This document shows, piece by piece, positions 50,367 through 59,803 of a stretch of DNA of 64,000 nucleotides. The notes under the pieces were generated by a model that saw only the letters and a program-made list of their open reading frames with translations, ran no database searches and was not told the origin of the DNA. Position 1 is the first letter of the stretch. Every line of letters starts with the position of its first letter. Position numbers and translations under genes: made by a program. The stretch is from Rhodococcus sp. 06-235-1A (lineage in GTDB: Bacteria > Actinomycetota > Actinomycetes > Mycobacteriales > Mycobacteriaceae), in contig NZ_NOYI01000018.1 of the NCBI RefSeq assembly GCF_002258785.1, forward strand, positions 62,001-126,000, in the 5' to 3' direction.

Positions 50367-50897
50367 ATGACTGTCGAGCCCATCCACACCGAGCGCCTGA
50401 CCCTTCGTCTGTACGAACCCGACGACGCAGACAGGATTCTCGCGTACTACAGCGACCCGGAGGTCTGCCGCTACCTGCTCCACGAAGCGTGGACACACGC
50501 CGATGCGGTTGCTGCGGTGGGCAAACGGATGAAGCGATCAGGCTTGAACACCCAGGCACTCGCGCTGGTCGTCGAGCACGAGGGAACCGTGGTGGGCAAC
50601 GTCGAGGCGTGGTTGATCGACGGATCCCCGGCTCTCGTCGAGCTCGGGTGGACGTTCTCCCCCGACGTGGCGGGCCGCGGATACGCCACCGAGGCGGTGA
50701 ACGCGTTGGTCGAGCACGTGTTCTCGCTACCTCAGATCCACCGAATCAGCGCACAGCTGGACGGCCGCAACGACGCGTCGGCCCGGTTGGCGGCGCGGGT
50801 CGGGATGCGGCAGGAAGCGCATTTCCGCCAGAACTGGTGGTGCAAGGGTGAATGGACCGACACCCTCGTCTACGCGATGTTGCGCGAAGATCGCTGA
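50367..50897 (+). CDS. GNAT-family N-acetyltransferase (RimJ/RimL type)
   Basis: A 176-residue acetyltransferase. It starts IHTERLTLRLYEPDDADRILAYYSDPEVCRYL and has VELGWTFSPDVAGRGYATEAVNALVEHVF, the acetyl-CoA-binding motif (GRGYATEA), then RISAQLDGRNDASARLAARVGMRQEAHF. The class acetylates ribosomal N-termini or small amines; substrate unknown. ATG 50367 is preceded by a short AT-rich region. Confidence 0.9.
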   Translation: MTVEPIHTERLTLRLYEPDDADRILAYYSDPEVCRYLLHEAWTHADAVAAVGKRMKRSGLNTQALALVVEHEGTVVGNVEAWLIDGSPALVELGWTFSPDVAGRGYATEAVNALVEHVFSLPQIHRISAQLDGRNDASARLAARVGMRQEAHFRQNWWCKGEWTDTLVYAMLREDR

Positions 50898-50930
50898 GTC
50901 GGTGGTGCGGAGGCATCGTGAGCAGAACCC

Positions 50931-52157
50931 GTGAGTGACGTCTCGACGCCAGGCAGTCGTTCGTCGTTTCGCCGGTTTCTGACGGCTGCAGTGATCAGCT
51001 CGGCCGGCTCGTCGGTGACAGCGGTTGCGATGCCCATCTTGGTGGTGCAGCTTCTGGACGCGACACCTTTCGAGGTCGGTGTGGTGAACGCTGCACAGTT
51101 CATCCCTTATGCGGTACTCGGGTTGGTCGCGGGGGTGTACGTCGATCGGTGGCGTCGCAAGCCGATTCTGGTGTGGGCCAGCGTCGGCCGCGCAGTGACG
51201 CTCGGCGCTGTGCCACTCCTGTGGCTCGCAGGCCTACTTCACATCTGGGTACTGATCGTCGTGTTGCTCTTGTACGGATCCTTCTCGGTGTTCGGATTCG
51301 CTGCGATGCAGTCGCTGCTGCCTCGGTTGGTGCCACGCGGTCAACTGGTGCAGGCGAACGCTCGACTCGACCAAGCCGACGCGGCAGCAACGACATTGGG
51401 GCCGACACTCGGAGGCGGACTCGTAGGCTTGCTCGGCGCTCCCCTGGTGATTGCCGTCGATGCCATCAGCTATCTCGTCGATGCAGCACTCAATTCGAGC
51501 CTCGATGTGGACGAGCCTCGACCTACTTCTCAGTCTCGTAACTTGATCGGCGAAGTACGTGACGGTCTTAAATTCACGTACCGCCACCGCACGCTCAACC
51601 CGCTCGCCGTCTCGACACACGTGTGGTTCCTCGCCAACGGAGCCGCACTGACCGTGCTGTCGCTCTTCGCGCTCCGCTCGCTCGGGTTCAGCGCCTACAC
51701 CTACGGACTGCTGCTGACGACGTTCGGTGCGGCCAGCCTCTTCGGAGCAACTATTGCCCACACGCTCGGCAAGCGAATCGGCTCGGGTCCAGCAGTCATC
51801 CTCGCCCGCACTCTGTATCCCCTCGCCTGGATACTCGTGGCCCTCGCAACCGATACAACGGTCGGCCATGTTCTGCTTTTCGCAGCCCTCGGCCTGCAAG
51901 GCCTCGCGGCGGGAGCGGAGAACGCGAACGAGATGGGGTACTGGCAAGCGCTGACCCCGGATGAGCTGCTCGGGCGTGTGAATGCCGCCAGGCGCTCCGT
52001 CAACCGCACCATGGCCGCCGTCGGTGCCGTGATCGCGGGCCTGTTGGTCAGCATGATCGGTGAACGACCCACCCTGATCGGCGTCATCGTCGTATTCGCC
52101 ATCGCCGCAGCCATAGTGGCATTCTCGCCACTGCGGCACCCTGAAGCCGAGTTCTGA
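50931..52157 (+). CDS. MFS transporter (EntS/MFS_3-like exporter)
   Basis: A 408-residue 12-helix transporter. GVYVDRWRRKPILVW between helices 2 and 3 is the MFS motif A and LGPTLGGGLVGLLGAPLVIAVDAISYLVDA follows. The pattern belongs to the enterobactin exporter/macrolide-efflux MFS_3 group. Start GTG 50931. It is 33 bp after the GNAT gene. Substrate unknown. Confidence 0.9.
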   Translation: MSDVSTPGSRSSFRRFLTAAVISSAGSSVTAVAMPILVVQLLDATPFEVGVVNAAQFIPYAVLGLVAGVYVDRWRRKPILVWASVGRAVTLGAVPLLWLAGLLHIWVLIVVLLLYGSFSVFGFAAMQSLLPRLVPRGQLVQANARLDQADAAATTLGPTLGGGLVGLLGAPLVIAVDAISYLVDAALNSSLDVDEPRPTSQSRNLIGEVRDGLKFTYRHRTLNPLAVSTHVWFLANGAALTVLSLFALRSLGFSAYTYGLLLTTFGAASLFGATIAHTLGKRIGSGPAVILARTLYPLAWILVALATDTTVGHVLLFAALGLQGLAAGAENANEMGYWQALTPDELLGRVNAARRSVNRTMAAVGAVIAGLLVSMIGERPTLIGVIVVFAIAAAIVAFSPLRHPEAEF

Positions 52158-52296
52158 CACCACCATCCCAGGGCTGTGTCTGCGATGTGGTGCGTTCACC
52201 TCCAGACCATCTGTGGTTCGGTTCCGCGACATCGGCCGGTGACCGGAGTGCGACAGTCTCCGGGGAACTTCACTCGCACTCATAGGAGTTTCACGA

Positions 52297-53364
52297 ATGG
52301 CCTCGCTTCGTAGAGCTGCCCTACTGGGCACACTCGCACTGGTCTCTGTCGTCTCCGCGTCCATGGGCGGCGTTGCCACGGCCGCTCCGGCCCGGACCGC
52401 GTCGCCGCTGTGTCAGGTCGCAGACCTCATCCCGACCGGATCGTCCGCAGGCCTCGGCTACCAATGTGCCGAAGCCGGTGAGCTTCTCGACCTCCCGATC
52501 GGCGAAGTGCGTGCGACGCAACCGTCGCTCGGGTACGACGAGGTGTACTACAAGCTCGGTCGGTACACCCTCGGCAAAGACGAGATCAACAAGAAATTCG
52601 ACGACTGGTGCGAGGCCAACGGCCAGGAAGAGGCCGCCTCCGCGTTGCCCGATGCCCGACTGGACAATCCGTCGTCGTTCACCTGCACCCTCCCCGTCGG
52701 CCAGGAAACGCCCGACACCATCGCGCCCATGAAGACGGTCGTCATCGGGCCGGGCGGTGTGCCGTACCTGACCGACGGACACCACACACTCACCTCGTTC
52801 TACGAAACGGCCGACGGCGGACCGAATCTGCACCTCCGCCTGCGGGTGGTCGCGAACCTCAGTGACCTGAGCCCCGCCGATTTCTGGGCTCGAATGAAAG
52901 CCGAGAAGTGGGTATGGAACTACGACGTCGACGGCAACGAGGTTCCCGTGGAGCAGCTTCCATCAGGAGTCGGCCTCGCCAAGTTCCAGAACGACAAGTA
53001 CCGCAGCCTGACGTACTTCGCCCGCGACATCGGCTTCACCCCCGGAACCATCCCGTTCCAGGAATTCTATTGGGGTGCATGGGTTCGCGACTCGGCGGAA
53101 GTCGACATCAGCGGGTGGGACAGCAACAACCTGGCAAGCTACCTGAGCACCGTCGAGTCTGTCTCCCGCGCCCAGGTCGCGGCACCGAAAGACACTGTGA
53201 TCGACAGTGGCCGCACCGCAGCGGAACTCGGCGCTCTGGACGCATGGAACGACGGCAAGGCGAGAACGAAGGGTGAATTCGGGAAGCTCTCGGCCCCGTA
53301 CTCGGACGACAAGCCGGGCAAGCTGGCCTACGCCTTGCAGTACAAGATGGGGCTGCCCAGGTAG
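52297..53364 (+). CDS. Secreted ParB-like (ParBc_2) protein
   Basis: A 355-residue protein with a Sec signal peptide (ALVSVVSASMGGVATAAPA). The mature part is a ParB-like nuclease-fold domain: LPIGEVRATQPSLGYDEVYYKLGRYTLG, KKFDDWCEANGQ, VVIGPGGVPYLTDGHHTLTSFYE, the ParBc_2 pattern of putative extracellular nucleases. ParB-like domains bind CTP in the cytoplasm, so an exported one is unusual. Two or more cysteine pairs may form disulfides. ATG 52297 follows AGGAG. Confidence 0.82.
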   Translation: MASLRRAALLGTLALVSVVSASMGGVATAAPARTASPLCQVADLIPTGSSAGLGYQCAEAGELLDLPIGEVRATQPSLGYDEVYYKLGRYTLGKDEINKKFDDWCEANGQEEAASALPDARLDNPSSFTCTLPVGQETPDTIAPMKTVVIGPGGVPYLTDGHHTLTSFYETADGGPNLHLRLRVVANLSDLSPADFWARMKAEKWVWNYDVDGNEVPVEQLPSGVGLAKFQNDKYRSLTYFARDIGFTPGTIPFQEFYWGAWVRDSAEVDISGWDSNNLASYLSTVESVSRAQVAAPKDTVIDSGRTAAELGALDAWNDGKARTKGEFGKLSAPYSDDKPGKLAYALQYKMGLPR

Positions 53365-53380
53365 TTCGATTCAAGCATGG

Positions 53381-54037
53381 TCACAGCCTGGTCTGGAGTC
53401 GGGATCGCAACCGCATCGCCACGAACACGACGAAAGTGATTGCGACCGTGACGATGACGATCTTCTGTAGGATTTCGGCATACGCGTCGACCAGGTGCCA
53501 GTTCTCACCCAGCTGATATCCCGCGGTGACGAAAATGGTGTTCCAGATCAGGCTGCCGATTGTGGTGAGTACGAGGAACTTCACCATTCCCATCCGCTCG
53601 ATTCCGGCGGGTAGGGAGATGAAGCTGCGAAACAGCGGGACCATCCGACCCAGCAACACCGCCTTAGAGCCGTGCTTGGCGAACCATGCCTCCGAGCGGT
53701 CGAAGTCGGTGGCTTTGATGAGCGGGATTCGCGCCACCAGTGCCCGCGTGCGCTCGCGTCCGATGAGTGCGCCCACCGCGTAGACGATGATCGCGCCCAG
53801 AACCGAGCCGAGCGTGGTCCAGAAGAGAGCAGCGCCGAAGGAGAAGACACCCTGACTGGCCGAGAAACCGGCAAGCGGCAGAACGAGTTCGCTCGGGATT
53901 GGCGGAAACAGATTGTCGGCACCGACGACGACGGCGGCACCGGGGCCGCCGAGGGCGTCCATGACGCCGACCGCCCATCCGGCCAGACCGTCGAGTTGCT
54001 CGGTTTCGGCAGCTGCAGCAATCAATAAGTCGGACAT
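53381..54037 (-). CDS. DedA-family membrane protein
   Basis: A 218-residue integral membrane protein. NLFPPIPSELVLPLAGF and GRMVPLFRSFISLPAGIERM are the two DedA signatures, now linked to polyprenyl-phosphate and lipid flipping. Four to five helices are visible. It converges with the secreted ParB-like gene. Confidence 0.92.
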   Translation of the reverse strand: MSDLLIAAAAETEQLDGLAGWAVGVMDALGGPGAAVVVGADNLFPPIPSELVLPLAGFSASQGVFSFGAALFWTTLGSVLGAIIVYAVGALIGRERTRALVARIPLIKATDFDRSEAWFAKHGSKAVLLGRMVPLFRSFISLPAGIERMGMVKFLVLTTIGSLIWNTIFVTAGYQLGENWHLVDAYAEILQKIVIVTVAITFVVFVAMRLRSRLQTRL

Positions 54038-54253
54038 TGCAATTCCCCTGTTCGTCGGTGTCGTGTGTCAGGAAGGACGCTGAAAACGCTATGAACTTCC
54101 TGACTGCGGGACATCGAGGAATACCGTCGAACACGAATGGGGTTGCCTCCGTGAAACCTTGCGGTTTTCCGCAATATCAGCGGCCCCACGCTCGGTTACG
54201 CTGCTCGAGTGCTGGCAAACCATGGCGTGTCCCCACCCGACCTGGCGGATCGA

Positions 54254-55429
54254 ATGTCGATCAGCTCGGTCCTGCGGCGTTGGCTCACGGCACTGTCCGG
54301 AGTTCTGCTCGGTAGCGTAACGGCGGTCCCGGCCCTCCTGTTCACCCTGGCAGCAGTACTCGCCCTCGCGCTGGCGCGCATCCTCGGTCGGCGGGGACTA
54401 CCATTGAAGGCTGCAGTCGATGCCGGCGCACTTGGTCTGAGCGAGTGGGAGATTCGGCGGATCACCCGCTTTCACGGCACGCTCCACACCGACCCGCTGA
54501 CCGCTCGCCGCTGCCGCTGGTATCTCGCCGGGCGGTGGATGATCGGACTGCTTGGAACAGGCGTAGTCCTCTTCCTGACTTCGTGTCTCGTCGTGGCCGG
54601 CTCGATGGTCTCGGCATGGGTACTGAGCGGACGCTGGGGCCTGATCGAGAACTCCGACCGAGTCGACGGTGGACTCGTAGCGCTGGTGTCGCTGCCCGGG
54701 ATCCTCTTGATCTTCGTCGCGATCGCCGGGGTAGCAGGGGTGGGATCGTTGGACCGCTGGTTCGCCGTCCAAGTACTCGGCCGACAGACGGATCGGTTGC
54801 TGCACCAGCGTGTCGCCGAATTGACGAGCAGCCGCGATCACGTGGTCGACGCCATCGACGACGAGCGCCGCCGCATCGAGCGCGACCTGCACGACGGTGT
54901 CCAGCAGCAGTTGGTTGCGGTGGGGATGCTGATCGGACGGGCTCGCCGCGCCGAGGAGCCCGAGAAGGTGCACGAGCTCCTCACCCATGCCCATGTCGCA
55001 TCCCAGGAAGCGATCAGCGAGCTGCGCGAGGTCGCCAATCGGGTGTACCCGATCGCGCTGGATCAGGCCGGTCTGCAGGCTGCGGTCGAGACGATGGCCG
55101 AACGGGCAAGTGTTCCAATTCAATTCACGTACGAACTGACGGAGACGTTACGTCCCGCGGTGGAGACGGTTCTCTATTTCGTCATCTCGGAGGCGGTGAC
55201 CAACGCAGCCAAGCACGCCTCGCCTCGACTGGTGGAGGTTTCCGTGACCCATCAGAGGTTCGACCGCGTTCTCGCAACCATCGTCGACGACGGGCCCGGC
55301 GGGGCCGACCCGTGCGGCTCCGGCCTGTCCGGACTGTCCCGTCGTGTCGCGGCGATGGACGGCATCCTGACCGTGCACAGCCCGGTCGGTGGCCCGACTG
55401 TCGTGACGGCGAGCGTCCCGTGCGGGTGA
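54254..55429 (+). CDS. NarL-type sensor histidine kinase
   Basis: A 391-residue kinase. Two to three membrane spans lie in the N-terminal half (AVPALLFTLAAVLALALA, MIGLLGTGVVLFLTSCLVVAGSMV, LVSLPGILLIFVAIAGVAGV). The HisKA_3 box ERRRIERDLHDGVQQQLVA has the phosphoacceptor His, and the HATPase follows: VISEAVTNAAKHAS (N-box), VDDGPGGA (G1) and GSGLSGLSRRV (G2). ATG 54254 is used, preceded by GGCGGA; GTG 54209 is an alternative. It overlaps the response-regulator gene. Confidence 0.9.
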   Translation: MSISSVLRRWLTALSGVLLGSVTAVPALLFTLAAVLALALARILGRRGLPLKAAVDAGALGLSEWEIRRITRFHGTLHTDPLTARRCRWYLAGRWMIGLLGTGVVLFLTSCLVVAGSMVSAWVLSGRWGLIENSDRVDGGLVALVSLPGILLIFVAIAGVAGVGSLDRWFAVQVLGRQTDRLLHQRVAELTSSRDHVVDAIDDERRRIERDLHDGVQQQLVAVGMLIGRARRAEEPEKVHELLTHAHVASQEAISELREVANRVYPIALDQAGLQAAVETMAERASVPIQFTYELTETLRPAVETVLYFVISEAVTNAAKHASPRLVEVSVTHQRFDRVLATIVDDGPGGADPCGSGLSGLSRRVAAMDGILTVHSPVGGPTVVTASVPCG

Positions 55430-56064
55430 TCGTCGCCGAGGACTCCACGCTGCTGCGTGAGGGTCTGGTGCGGCTGCTCGCCGATGAAGGCCACGACGTG
55501 ATCGCGTCCGTGGGCGACGCCGCCGCGCTCCTGATTGCCGTGGAACAGGACCGTCCCGACATCGTCGTCACCGACGTCCGCATGCCTCCGGGCCACAGCG
55601 ACGAGGGACTGCGAGCAGCACTGACCATTCGCGATCGATGGCCGGAGGTGGCGGTACTCGTACTCTCACAGTACGTCGAAAACCGTTATGCGGCAGAGCT
55701 GATCAGCGGATCCGGCGGCAAGGTCGGCTACCTGCTCAAGGACCGCGTCGCACAGGTCGACGAATTCTTGGACGCATTGAACAGAGTTGCCGACGGCGGG
55801 ACCGCGTTCGACCCGGAAGTGGTGCGAGCACTGCTGTCCCGCACGACCCGGTCCAATCCCCTCGAACGACTCACTCCTCGCGAACGCGATGTGCTCGAGC
55901 TGATGGCGCAAGGTCTCACCAACGCGCGAATCGCAACCGATCTGTACATCTCGGTGAGCTCGGTCGAAAAGCACATCAACTCCGTGTTCGACAAACTCGG
56001 ATTGGCGAACTCCACCGGTATGAGCCGCCGCGTGATGGCTGTGGTGGCCTACCTGCGTACGTGA
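55420..56064 (+). CDS. NarL/FixJ-family response regulator
   Basis: A 214-residue regulator: receiver domain VRVIVAEDSTLLREGL with phosphoacceptor Asp52 (VVTDVRMPP) and a C-terminal LuxR HTH LTPRERDVLELMAQGLTNARIATDLYISVSSVEKHINSVF. GTG 55420 overlaps the kinase stop by 10 bp (GTG 55426 would overlap by 4), so the pair is co-translated. The stimulus is unknown. Confidence 0.93.
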   Translation: MRVIVAEDSTLLREGLVRLLADEGHDVIASVGDAAALLIAVEQDRPDIVVTDVRMPPGHSDEGLRAALTIRDRWPEVAVLVLSQYVENRYAAELISGSGGKVGYLLKDRVAQVDEFLDALNRVADGGTAFDPEVVRALLSRTTRSNPLERLTPRERDVLELMAQGLTNARIATDLYISVSSVEKHINSVFDKLGLANSTGMSRRVMAVVAYLRT

Positions 56065-56913
56065 TCAGGCAATGCGCGCAGCCGAACCGGACACGATGAT
56101 CCCGCCGCTCGACGGAATGTCCACCAGGAGCGTGCTGGGCCGGCCCACATGGCTTCCCTGGTGAATGACGATGCTCGCAGGTGGCCGAACCGCATGCGAG
56201 CCGCGGAGGTACCCGCCGGTCGCCGCCGCTGCCGCACCTGTCGCCGGGTCCTCCGTGATTGACCCGACCGGGAAGATATTGCGTGCGTGCCACAGCTCGG
56301 CGCTTTCCGGGCAGAGGACGATGATCGTCGCCGGCCATCCGTGCTCGTCGAGCACTGCACGAGCGCGGCCGGGATCGGGGGTGAACCCGTCGAAGACGTC
56401 TCGATTGTCGAGAACGACGAGGGGGTGCCAATTGCCGCCGAACGCCTCAGCGAGAACGTAATTGGGATGCAGGTGGTCCGCGGTCAGGCCGAGAGCACCG
56501 AGGACGTCGGCGAGGGCCGTGCTCGACAGCGGGCCCGTACTCGGCTCCACGCTCGTGAACGACACCAGCGGCGCACCATCTGCGCTGATGCTCGTCACGA
56601 TCTCGATGTCGCCCACCGGTGTCGAGAAGCGGATCGAGCCGACTCCCTCGATCGCGCTGATCGCTGCGGCTGTTGCGACCGTTGCGTGTCCGCAGAACGG
56701 CACCTCGGCGACCGGTGAGAAGTACCGGATAGTGCGGTTCCGGTCGCCATCTCTGGGGGTGACAAAGGCCGTCTCCGCGTAGCCGACGTCCGCTGCAATC
56801 CTGAGCATGTCGCTGTCGTCCAGGCCGCGGGCGTCGAGCACGACTCCTGCCGGGTTGCCGCCTGACGGCTCACTGGAGAACGCCGTCCACCGCTGAATGT
56901 CGATCTGGGGCAT
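56065..56913 (-). CDS. PhzF-family isomerase-like protein
   Basis: A 282-residue PhzF fold protein: QRWTAFSSEPSGGNPAGVVLDA, YAETAFVTP with Glu47 as the catalytic residue, and the symmetrical GHATVATAAA / DPATGAAAAATGGYL motifs. PhzF catalyses an isomerisation in phenazine biosynthesis; most relatives have unknown substrates. It abuts the response-regulator stop (1 bp), convergent. ATG 56913. Confidence 0.92.
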   Translation of the reverse strand: MPQIDIQRWTAFSSEPSGGNPAGVVLDARGLDDSDMLRIAADVGYAETAFVTPRDGDRNRTIRYFSPVAEVPFCGHATVATAAAISAIEGVGSIRFSTPVGDIEIVTSISADGAPLVSFTSVEPSTGPLSSTALADVLGALGLTADHLHPNYVLAEAFGGNWHPLVVLDNRDVFDGFTPDPGRARAVLDEHGWPATIIVLCPESAELWHARNIFPVGSITEDPATGAAAAATGGYLRGSHAVRPPASIVIHQGSHVGRPSTLLVDIPSSGGIIVSGSAARIA

Positions 56914-56982
56914 GTGCAGAACGTACCCGCCACCGAGCAAGTCTGGGTCGTCGCGTCGAACGGTCAAGTACCCTCTCGCGTC

Positions 56983-57273
56983 ATGAACCTGAAACTGTGT
57001 GTGCTGCTGTGGGCGTCGGACGGACAGGACGACGCACTGACTCGATACGAGGACACGGTGCTCGACCTGATCCCGAAGTACGGCGGCGAAGTGGTGAGCA
57101 GGGTTCGCCGCGTCGGCACGAGCGACGGCCCACTCAAGGTGCAGGTCATCCACATGCCGGACGATTCGGCGCTGCGGGACTACATGGAAGATCCCGAGCG
57201 CCTCGCGCTCGCCGACGTCCATCGGCGTGCAGTGGCGAGGACCGAGATCATCCACGTGGAGACGATCGTCTGA
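56983..57273 (+). CDS. DUF1330-like dimeric alpha-beta-barrel protein
   Basis: A 96-residue protein, MNLKLCVLLWASDGQDDALTRYEDTVLDLIPKYGGEVV and VQVIHMPDDSALRDYMEDPERLAL, the pattern of DUF1330/EthD-type ferredoxin-fold small proteins. It is divergent from the PhzF gene. Function unknown. Confidence 0.75.
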   Translation: MNLKLCVLLWASDGQDDALTRYEDTVLDLIPKYGGEVVSRVRRVGTSDGPLKVQVIHMPDDSALRDYMEDPERLALADVHRRAVARTEIIHVETIV

Positions 57274-57500
57274 ACAAGCCGTCCACTTGTGCTCCGTGAC
57301 GCCCGAACGAACCCACTGCTGTGGAACGTCGTCTGCAACGGCATCTCCCATTCCGTCGGCCACTGCAGTTGCGACATATCCAAAGCCGCGCAACACATAT
57401 TTCGCGCCAGATCGGAGGTCGACTCGCTGCCGCCGGTGAGTTTCCGACGGATCAGTTGTCCATACCCACGCATCCTTACCGTCGACCATCGGAGATTCCC

Positions 57501-57911
57501 ATGACCACCCAGACCACCCCTCCTGCGACCACTTCGCGTACCGCTGCCCGGATCGGCTGGATTCTCACCGCACTGATCGCGATCTTCCTGATCTTCGACG
57601 GCGTCACCAAGCTGCTCAATGTGCAGCAGGTGCAAGACGCCACCGTCGACCTCGGTTTGCGTGACGAGATGACGCCGGTGATCGGCATCGTCTTGTTGGT
57701 CTCACTGGCGCTGTACTTGACTCCGCGCACTGCGTTTCTGGGTGCGGTTCTGTTGACGGGCTACCTGGGTGGAGCCGTGCTCACCAACTGGCGCGTGGAC
57801 AAGCCGCTGTTCAGCACGGTGCTTTTCGCGGTCTACGTCGGCATCCTCGTGTGGGGTGCGCTCTACCTGCGTGACCCGAAGGTGCGCCAGGTCATGCCGT
57901 TCGTGCGCTGA
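57501..57911 (+). CDS. DoxX-family membrane protein
   Basis: A 136-residue four-helix membrane protein: ARIGWILTALIAIFLIFDGVTKLL, TPVIGIVLLVSLALYLT, TAFLGAVLLTGYLGGAVLTNWRV and LFAVYVGILVWGALYLRDP, the DoxX pattern. GGAGA precedes the ATG 57501 by 6 bp. DoxX proteins belong to redox-linked membrane complexes. It converges with the nitroreductase gene. Confidence 0.9.
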   Translation: MTTQTTPPATTSRTAARIGWILTALIAIFLIFDGVTKLLNVQQVQDATVDLGLRDEMTPVIGIVLLVSLALYLTPRTAFLGAVLLTGYLGGAVLTNWRVDKPLFSTVLFAVYVGILVWGALYLRDPKVRQVMPFVR

Positions 57912-57927
57912 CACCCCTGACCGAATA

Positions 57928-58584
57928 TCACCACCGATCGACGTGCAGCACCGTCTCGATCGGATCGCGCGGAGCGACCTTGAACGTCTCCCCCGTGTAG
58001 TACGCCGTGGGGATCAGCGCGCCCTGATGAAAATCCTCGGGGATGCCGAGTAGTTCGGAGATCTCGGCTTCCTTCGCGAGATGGATTGTGGTCCATGCCG
58101 TTCCGAGACCGCGCGCCCGTGCAGCCAGTGCGTAGTTCCACACCGCGGGCAGGAGAGATCCCCACAGACCGGCTTGATTACCCGCCGGAAGAGTCTTGCC
58201 CGACTGGATGCACGGAATCAGCAACACCGGAACCTCGCCCATGTGCTCGCCGAGCCATCCGGCACTGTCTCCGACGCGCTTCTGCACCGATGCGCGTTCG
58301 GGATCGTCGGCGAACAAGGCCGACGCGGAATGCTTCGACGCCTGATACGCCGCGAACAACTCGCCGTAGATCGCACCGATGCGGGCGCGAAGATCGGGAT
58401 CGGTGACGACGATCCACTGCCACCCCTGCTTGTTCGAGCCGGACGGTGCCTGCAGAGCGATCTCGAGACATTCCTTGATCAGCTCCATCGGCACCGGCCG
58501 CGTCAGGTCCAGACGCTTGCGGACGGTCCGCGTCGTGGTCAGCAGCTCGTCGGGAGTCAGGTCGACAATCGGGAAGGAAGTCAC
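57928..58584 (-). CDS. Nitroreductase-family FMN enzyme
   Basis: A 218-residue flavin reductase: TRTVRKRLDLTRPVPMELIKECLEIALQAPSGSNKQGWQWIVVTD is the FMN-binding N-terminal signature and WNYALAARARGLGTAWTT with ELLGIPEDFHQGALIPTAYY the C-terminal one. Start GTG 58584 (GTG 58602 possible). Substrate unknown. Confidence 0.9.
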   Translation of the reverse strand: MTSFPIVDLTPDELLTTTRTVRKRLDLTRPVPMELIKECLEIALQAPSGSNKQGWQWIVVTDPDLRARIGAIYGELFAAYQASKHSASALFADDPERASVQKRVGDSAGWLGEHMGEVPVLLIPCIQSGKTLPAGNQAGLWGSLLPAVWNYALAARARGLGTAWTTIHLAKEAEISELLGIPEDFHQGALIPTAYYTGETFKVAPRDPIETVLHVDRW

Positions 58585-58608
58585 TTCTCGATCATGCACC
58601 ACTGGCCG

Positions 58609-59025
58609 TCAGTCCGGGAGCAGGGTTCTTACTATCTCCCACGCGGACGCGTCGATCCAGGACGGGTTCGACTGCTGCGGCGATCGAAACACCTCGAGCA
58701 TCGACAGTTCCTCGATGGAGCGAATGTCCGACGCAAGGATCGGCTCATCGAACAGCGTGATGTTCGTCGAGATCTTCCACTGCGGGCCGGGGACCGGGGT
58801 GCCGGCCAGCTGTCCGGCACCCCAGATCCCGCGTCGCGGATGGCTACTGACCCAGAACAGCACCGGTTGCCCAGGTGCCATCAGACGCGTTCGATAGTTG
58901 TCTGCAACGCACCAGTGCTCGTGCGCACGTCCGGCTTCGACCATCGGCCCCAGATCGGTCTTGTGCGGATTGCACTTGATCACCCACGCGCCGAGTGTCT
59001 GGTCGGTTATCGCACGTGCCGTCAC
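58609..59025 (-). CDS. EVE-domain protein
   Basis: A 138-residue protein with an EVE (PUA-like) fold: AWVIKCNPHKTDLG, HWCVADNYRTRLMAPGQPVLFWVSS, GIWGAGQLAG. EVE proteins bind modified bases or RNA and are often found with restriction genes. GTG 59025 is chosen; the upstream frame has no family. It lies 20 bp after the isochorismatase-like gene on the same strand. Confidence 0.85.
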   Translation of the reverse strand: MTARAITDQTLGAWVIKCNPHKTDLGPMVEAGRAHEHWCVADNYRTRLMAPGQPVLFWVSSHPRRGIWGAGQLAGTPVPGPQWKISTNITLFDEPILASDIRSIEELSMLEVFRSPQQSNPSWIDASAWEIVRTLLPD

Positions 59026-59045
59026 CGCAGCCAGCGTACCGAGCG

Positions 59046-59678
59046 TCAGGCCACCGCGTCGTTGCCCTGGGCTGCCGAGACCACCAGATTGTTTGCTGTG
59101 AGCCCGTTTCCGTTCTTGACGGCGTCGATCCACTGATCCGTCGTCGCCACCGCCGCGAAGTTCGACTGGTAGAGCACCATCAGCGCCTTGTGCAGTTGCT
59201 CGGCCGAGACGGTGCCCGCCTCATTGGAGAGGTTGATCGCGCCGGTGGCGTCGGACAGGATCTCGACGGTCAGATCCAGCGCTTCGGCATCGGCACTGGA
59301 GGCAAGGTCGCAGTTGTTGGTCATGTATCCGACGATCGTGACGGTGTCGATATTGTTGCCCTGCAACCACTTCGCGACACCGGTTCCTGCGAACACGCTG
59401 CTGTACTGCTTCTCCACCCGCTCGAACGAGGGTTGCACGACGGCCTGAATATCGGGGTGCAGCTCGTACGTCGGAGTGCCCTTCACGAAAGCGGGCGAAC
59501 CCTCGGGCATTTCGTGCTGCACGATCGCGACCGGAACATCCTGCGCTACGGCAGCTTCGATGGAACGAACGATGTTGGCCAGCGACTCGTCACGGGGCGG
59601 GTACTGAATCTTCAGCACACCCTCGAAGTACTCCCGCTGGACATCGATGACGATGAGGGCTCTGCGCGGTGCGGTCAT
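59046..59678 (-). CDS. Isochorismatase-like cysteine hydrolase
   Basis: A 210-residue hydrolase with the catalytic triad Asp12 (ALIVIDVQREYF), Lys90 (VEKQYSS) and Cys123 (GYMTNNCDLASS). The GlxA-type regulator at 59804 is divergent and 125 bp away, which suggests it controls this gene. Substrate unknown. Confidence 0.9.
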   Translation of the reverse strand: MTAPRRALIVIDVQREYFEGVLKIQYPPRDESLANIVRSIEAAVAQDVPVAIVQHEMPEGSPAFVKGTPTYELHPDIQAVVQPSFERVEKQYSSVFAGTGVAKWLQGNNIDTVTIVGYMTNNCDLASSADAEALDLTVEILSDATGAINLSNEAGTVSAEQLHKALMVLYQSNFAAVATTDQWIDAVKNGNGLTANNLVVSAAQGNDAVA

Positions 59679-59803
59679 GGGCGTTCTCCTTCAAGTGGCG
59701 TTCTCGGTCGATACCCATACTCCGGTGCTGATCTTGCGTTCACGAGTGGCACGGATGCATACTTTCGATTGATTTGCGCCAACTTTCGAGATCGGAGCCG
59801 GCC

